From contig JBCBCP010000005.1 in the NCBI GenBank assembly GCA_038530575.1, positions 1 through 64,000 on the forward strand: a DNA stretch of 64,000 bases, written 5' to 3'. The stretch is from JBCBCP01 sp038530575. GTDB lineage: Bacteria; Pseudomonadota; Alphaproteobacteria; Rhodobacterales; Rhodobacteraceae. The notes under the pieces were generated by a model. The model was not told where the DNA came from, ran no database searches, and saw only the letters and a list, made by a program, of their open reading frames with translations. Position numbers and translations under genes: made by a program. Of this stretch, positions 60,864-64,000 are shown piece by piece (the first letter of the stretch is position 1; every line of letters begins with the position of its first letter).

Positions 60864-61904
60864 ATGCGAGTCATCATCATCGGCGGAGGCATCATCGGTG
60901 CGGCCTGCGCCTACGCGCTGCGCGACCACGACCTCACGCTTCTGGATGCGGGTGGCGGCGCGACGGACGCCAGTTTCGGCTGGATCGGGGCAAGCTTTCA
61001 TCTGGATGCTGCACATTTCCGTCTGCGTGCCGAAGGAATTGAAGCATGGGCGCGCCTGTGCCGCGATCTGGATCTGCCGGTAGAGCGCTGTGGCTGTCTG
61101 AGCTGGGAAGACATAGACGTGCAGGCGCTGCGCGACTTGGGCTACAGTGTCGAAGAAGTAGATGCGGCCCGCTTTGCAGCTCTAGAGCCCGCCATCGCAC
61201 CGGCGCCCGCAGCCGCACTTCGCTTTGAGGTTGAGATGGCCGCCGATGCAGCGGTCACGGCGCAGCGTCTGGCGCAGTGTGCACGCCAAATCGTCGGCGT
61301 GCGCGCGTTGGCAATTGAAACCACGGCAGGACGCGTGACCGGCGTTGCGACTGCCCATGGCATCTTGCCAGCGGATGCTGTGGTGCTTGCTGCGGGTACA
61401 GGCTCGGCGCTGTTGTTGCAGGGGTTGGGTATCACCCTGCCGATGCTGCCGCGCCCGGGGCTGATGCTGCAGACGGCGCCGGTGGATGTGCGCCTCAATC
61501 ATATCTGCGTCGCGCCCGATCAGGAATTGCGCCAACTGCCTGACGGGTCGCTGCTGGCTCCCACGGCCGCGTCACACCAGTCTGACAGCAACGCGGCGAT
61601 CACCGAACGTCCTGATGTGCTGGCCGATGCGGCCTGCGCCAGGATCGGCGCGATGATCGGCAGGGACGTGCAATGGACGCAGCTGATGCGCGCGGATCGC
61701 CCGATGCCGGGCGACGAACGACCGGTCATAGGGCCTGTTGGGCCGGATGGTCTGCACCTCGCCGTCATGCACAGCGGTGTCACGCTGGCCGCGATCACGG
61801 CAGAGATCATGGCTGCCGAAGTCACGGGGAAGGGGATGTCCAACCTGCACACGGACCTCGTCGCACCCTACCGGCCCAGCAGGTTTCAAAGCGCGATATC
61901 GTAG
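60864..61904 (+). CDS. FAD-dependent amino-acid oxidase/DadA-like protein
   Basis: 346 residues, with CAGGAGC before the ATG. The N-terminal FAD fold is VIIIGGGIIGAACAYALRD. A DAO-type substrate domain follows, with the C-terminal RADRPMPGDERPVIGPVGPD and HSGVTLAAITAEIMAAEV typical of DadA/glycine oxidase relatives. The substrate is not evident; primary or secondary amines fit the family. Its 3' end overlaps the convergent acetyltransferase by 19 bases. Confidence 0.85.
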   Translation: MRVIIIGGGIIGAACAYALRDHDLTLLDAGGGATDASFGWIGASFHLDAAHFRLRAEGIEAWARLCRDLDLPVERCGCLSWEDIDVQALRDLGYSVEEVDAARFAALEPAIAPAPAAALRFEVEMAADAAVTAQRLAQCARQIVGVRALAIETTAGRVTGVATAHGILPADAVVLAAGTGSALLLQGLGITLPMLPRPGLMLQTAPVDVRLNHICVAPDQELRQLPDGSLLAPTAASHQSDSNAAITERPDVLADAACARIGAMIGRDVQWTQLMRADRPMPGDERPVIGPVGPDGLHLAVMHSGVTLAAITAEIMAAEVTGKGMSNLHTDLVAPYRPSRFQSAIS

Positions 61905-62383
61905 AAGCGCAGCGCACGCACAAATTTGGGATCGGGGTCATAAAACGGCGCGCAGGGGGCAAACCCCATCGATTCATAAAGCGCGATGGCCTCTGTGAGC
62001 GCTGACACCGTGTCGAGGACCATGCGGCGGTACCCATCTTCCCGCGCCCGCGCCATCGCCTCCGTTACCAGCGCGCGGGCTGCCCCTTGTCCGCGGCCTT
62101 CAGGGGCGACGTATACGCGCTTGATCTCTGTCACGTCAGGTTCGATCGGGTAATACATCGCGCAGCCCACCGGGCCGCCCGCATCCGCCAGAAGGATATC
62201 GCCCCGGGGTCGGGCATGAATGCGCGGCAGATCGGTGATCAGGGCCGCATAGTCGTCCTTGGCGTAGTAGGTCTCGACCATCTCGGGCACATCGGCCATG
62301 CGTTCTACCAGCACATCGCGGTACCCCCAGCACAGGCTGGCGATCGCTTCCATATCGGCGGGCGTGGCGGGGCGTATGATCAT
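61886..62383 (-). CDS. GNAT-family N-acetyltransferase
   Basis: 165 residues. The acetyl-CoA motif is IKRVYVAPEGRGQGAARALV, followed by GYRRMVLDTVSALTEAIALY and YESMGFAP, the usual GNAT core. Substrate unknown. Its start overlaps the stop of the upstream gene (ATGA), making it the last of the eno unit. Confidence 0.88.
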   Translation of the reverse strand: MIIRPATPADMEAIASLCWGYRDVLVERMADVPEMVETYYAKDDYAALITDLPRIHARPRGDILLADAGGPVGCAMYYPIEPDVTEIKRVYVAPEGRGQGAARALVTEAMARAREDGYRRMVLDTVSALTEAIALYESMGFAPCAPFYDPDPKFVRALRFYDIAL

Positions 62384-63057
62384 GCGTGCGATGTTACGAG
62401 CCGAAGGGTTTCAGCGTCCAGCCCGCCGCGTAAGGACACCTCGCGCACGCAATCAAGTGACGCGGTCAGGCCCCGATCCCGCCGATAGGTGCGAAAGGCC
62501 TGCAAACCTTCGGCCAAGGGACGGTAAAGCCACGGCCCGCGTGTGTAGCGGTGCGGGTTCTCTGCGGGTCGGGCAACGGGAATCTGACGAAAACTGCCGG
62601 AGTTCAACGCTGACACGTCCAACCGGTCGCCCGCAACACTGATCAGCGCCGCGGTGTCGATCCACAGCAGATGGACCTGCACGTGTCGCGCGATGCTTGC
62701 CGTAAAGGCCGTGCTTTCGCCCTCTGGCCAAAAGAACACGCGCTCATCCAGCTGCGCCGCCCAAGCCTCCGGGCTGACCTCGAGCCAAGCTTTTGCGGCG
62801 CGGAGGTAACGAACAAGCGGCAGTTGGTGGTTCAGCCGTGCGCCTCTGATCTCTAGCCGCGTGCGGCGCAGGAGAAGTGTGCCCGGATCGACCCCCGCCC
62901 GGCGGGCCAGCTCTGCTGCTGGCCATAGCCCGTCGCGGGCAATCGAGGCGGCATTGTCGGCGGCAGTGACGTGCAAAAGCCGAGGGCCTAGGTGCGCTAC
63001 AGCCTCGGCCAGCAACTTATCGCAGAATGGAAGCGCCGGCATAAATCGCGGTTTCAC
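62380..63057 (-). CDS. DUF7002-like protein of unknown function
   Basis: 225 residues from a GTG at 63057 (ATG at 63042 is possible). The opening LLHVTAADNAASIARDGLWP resembles DUF7002 and, more distantly, the LxHxT..N...I...GL pattern of ADP-ribosyltransferase-fold proteins such as DarT and RES. Later motifs include DERVFFWPEGESTAFTASIA and SGSFRQIPVARPAENPHRY. I cannot identify catalytic residues with certainty. It overlaps the eno 3' end by up to 41 bases and the GNAT gene by 4. Confidence 0.65.
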   Translation of the reverse strand: MKPRFMPALPFCDKLLAEAVAHLGPRLLHVTAADNAASIARDGLWPAAELARRAGVDPGTLLLRRTRLEIRGARLNHQLPLVRYLRAAKAWLEVSPEAWAAQLDERVFFWPEGESTAFTASIARHVQVHLLWIDTAALISVAGDRLDVSALNSGSFRQIPVARPAENPHRYTRGPWLYRPLAEGLQAFRTYRRDRGLTASLDCVREVSLRGGLDAETLRLVTSHA

Positions 63058-64000
63058 CCAGCGCTTCTTCGATCCGGATCAACTGGTTGTATTTGGCCAA
63101 CCGGTCGGAGCGGGCGAGGCTGCCGGTTTTGATCTGCCCGCAATTTGTCGCCACGGCCAGATCCGCGATGGTTGCATCTTCTGTCTCGCCTGAGCGGTGC
63201 GACATCACGTTGGTCATGCGGGCACGGTGGGCCATATCGACGGCCTGCAACGTCTCCGTCAGCGTGCCGATCTGGTTCACCTTGACCAGCATTGAGTTGC
63301 CGCAGCCGCGCGCGATCCCCTCTGCGAGCCGCGCCGGGTTGGTGACAAAAAGATCATCGCCTACCAGTTGCACCTTGTCGCCCAGCGCCTCAGTCAGAGC
63401 GCGCCAACCGTCCCAGTCATCTTCGGCCATGCCATCCTCGATCGAGATGATCGGATAATCCCGCACCAGCGCCTCAAGGTAGGCGACGTTCTGTTCCGAA
63501 CTCAGGGTTTTACCCTCACCGGAAAGAACATACTGGCCGTTCTTGAAGTATTCTGTCGCAGCGCAGTCAAGCGCGAGGTAGATGTCTTCGCCAGGTGCAT
63601 AGCCGGCCTTTTCGATCGACTTGAGCACGAAATCCAGCGCATCGCGGGTGGAGGAAATGTTGGGCGCAAAGCCGCCCTCGTCTCCGATACCGGTCGCAAG
63701 GCCTGCCGCGTGCAGCTCTTTTTTGAGCGTGTGAAACACCTCTGCGCCCATGCGCACCGCGTCGCGCATCGACGTCGCGCTGACGGGCATGATCATGAAT
63801 TCCTGAATGTCGATCGGGTTGTCCGCATGCTCGCCGCCGTTGATGATGTTCATCATCGGCACCGGCAGGGTGCGGGCCGATGTGCCACCAACGTAGCGAA
63901 AGAGCGGCTGACCGGTGTAATCCGCCGCGGCTTTCGCGGTGGCCAGCGACACACCAAGGATCGCATTGGCGCCCAGCCGGGCCTTGTTGTCGGTGCCATC
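63017..64000 (-). CDS. eno: Enolase, 5' end cut by window edge
   Basis: 327 C-terminal residues of about 425. NKARLGANAILGVSLATAKA, NIINGGEHADNPIDIQEFM, GIGDEGGFAPNISSTRDALD, SIEDGMAEDDWDGWRALTEA, LVKVNQIGTLTETLQAVDMA and SHRSGETEDATIADLAVATN carry the catalytic Glu and Lys and the magnesium ligands. It interconverts 2-phosphoglycerate and phosphoenolpyruvate. The frame stays open to base 64000; the N-terminal approx. 100 residues lie outside. Confidence 0.97.
   Translation of the reverse strand, partial: DGTDNKARLGANAILGVSLATAKAAADYTGQPLFRYVGGTSARTLPVPMMNIINGGEHADNPIDIQEFMIMPVSATSMRDAVRMGAEVFHTLKKELHAAGLATGIGDEGGFAPNISSTRDALDFVLKSIEKAGYAPGEDIYLALDCAATEYFKNGQYVLSGEGKTLSSEQNVAYLEALVRDYPIISIEDGMAEDDWDGWRALTEALGDKVQLVGDDLFVTNPARLAEGIARGCGNSMLVKVNQIGTLTETLQAVDMAHRARMTNVMSHRSGETEDATIADLAVATNCGQIKTGSLARSDRLAKYNQLIRIEEALGETAIYAGASILR

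Overview
The window looks like chromosome of a marine alphaproteobacterium of the Rhodobacteraceae (Roseobacter group). It is GC-rich and the gene order includes pyrH-frr-uppS-cdsA-dxr-rseP-bamA-ompH-fabZ-lpxA-lpxI-lpxB, several glycine-betaine/methylamine genes, and RTX proteins ending in Hint domains. This placement is inferred from protein families and gene order, not from a search. The sequence is a draft: a run of exactly 100 N (49447-49546) lies inside a tandem repeat. Both ends cut genes (arginase at the left, enolase at the right).

Left part (1-15 kb) is small-molecule catabolism. A partial arginase diverges from an Lrp-type regulator. dsbB, exoD and tRNA-Leu(CAA) follow. A four-gene minus-strand operon (8.7-2.5 kb) encodes a DUF1989-GcvT fusion enzyme and a glycine betaine/proline ABC transporter whose permease is much enlarged. 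It ends in a clear terminator and faces a LacI-type regulator across a perfect 14-bp palindrome. Next is a group of five genes that I read as a tricarboxylate catabolic locus: a TcuA-like flavoprotein, a GntR/FCD regulator, an AbrB-family membrane protein, a 2-hydroxyacid dehydrogenase and a PrpF/GalD-like isomerase.

Middle part (15-31 kb) holds two tandem secreted proteins: one of 2310 residues with cadherin-like, VCBS-like and RTX repeats, and one of 640 residues. Both end in a Hint module. An approx. 850-base leader without a recognisable gene precedes the first, and a terminator-like hairpin lies in the leader of the second. A MobA/MocA-type nucleotidyltransferase follows, then two divergent paralogous dimethylglycine/sarcosine dehydrogenase-like flavoproteins.

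Right part (31-64 kb) is mostly housekeeping: a CorC/HlyC-type CBS protein, xerD with two upstream envelope genes, aroK-aroB-DUF523, ssb, a lytic transglycosylase with a coupled lyase-like protein, a Dpp/Opp-type transporter with fused ATPases and no binding protein, an AraC regulator, miaA, then the translation/isoprenoid/outer-membrane/lipid A cluster. The frr-uppS gap carries a 73-bp tandem repeat made of hairpins. uppS has no ATG, GTG or TTG at a sensible position. The lpx cluster is followed by a cupin, a DadA-like oxidase, and eno with two coupled small genes.

Points I consider most worth following up: the DUF1989-GcvT/betaine operon, the tricarboxylate locus, the paired Hint proteins with their leaders, the 73-bp repeat array, and the start of uppS.
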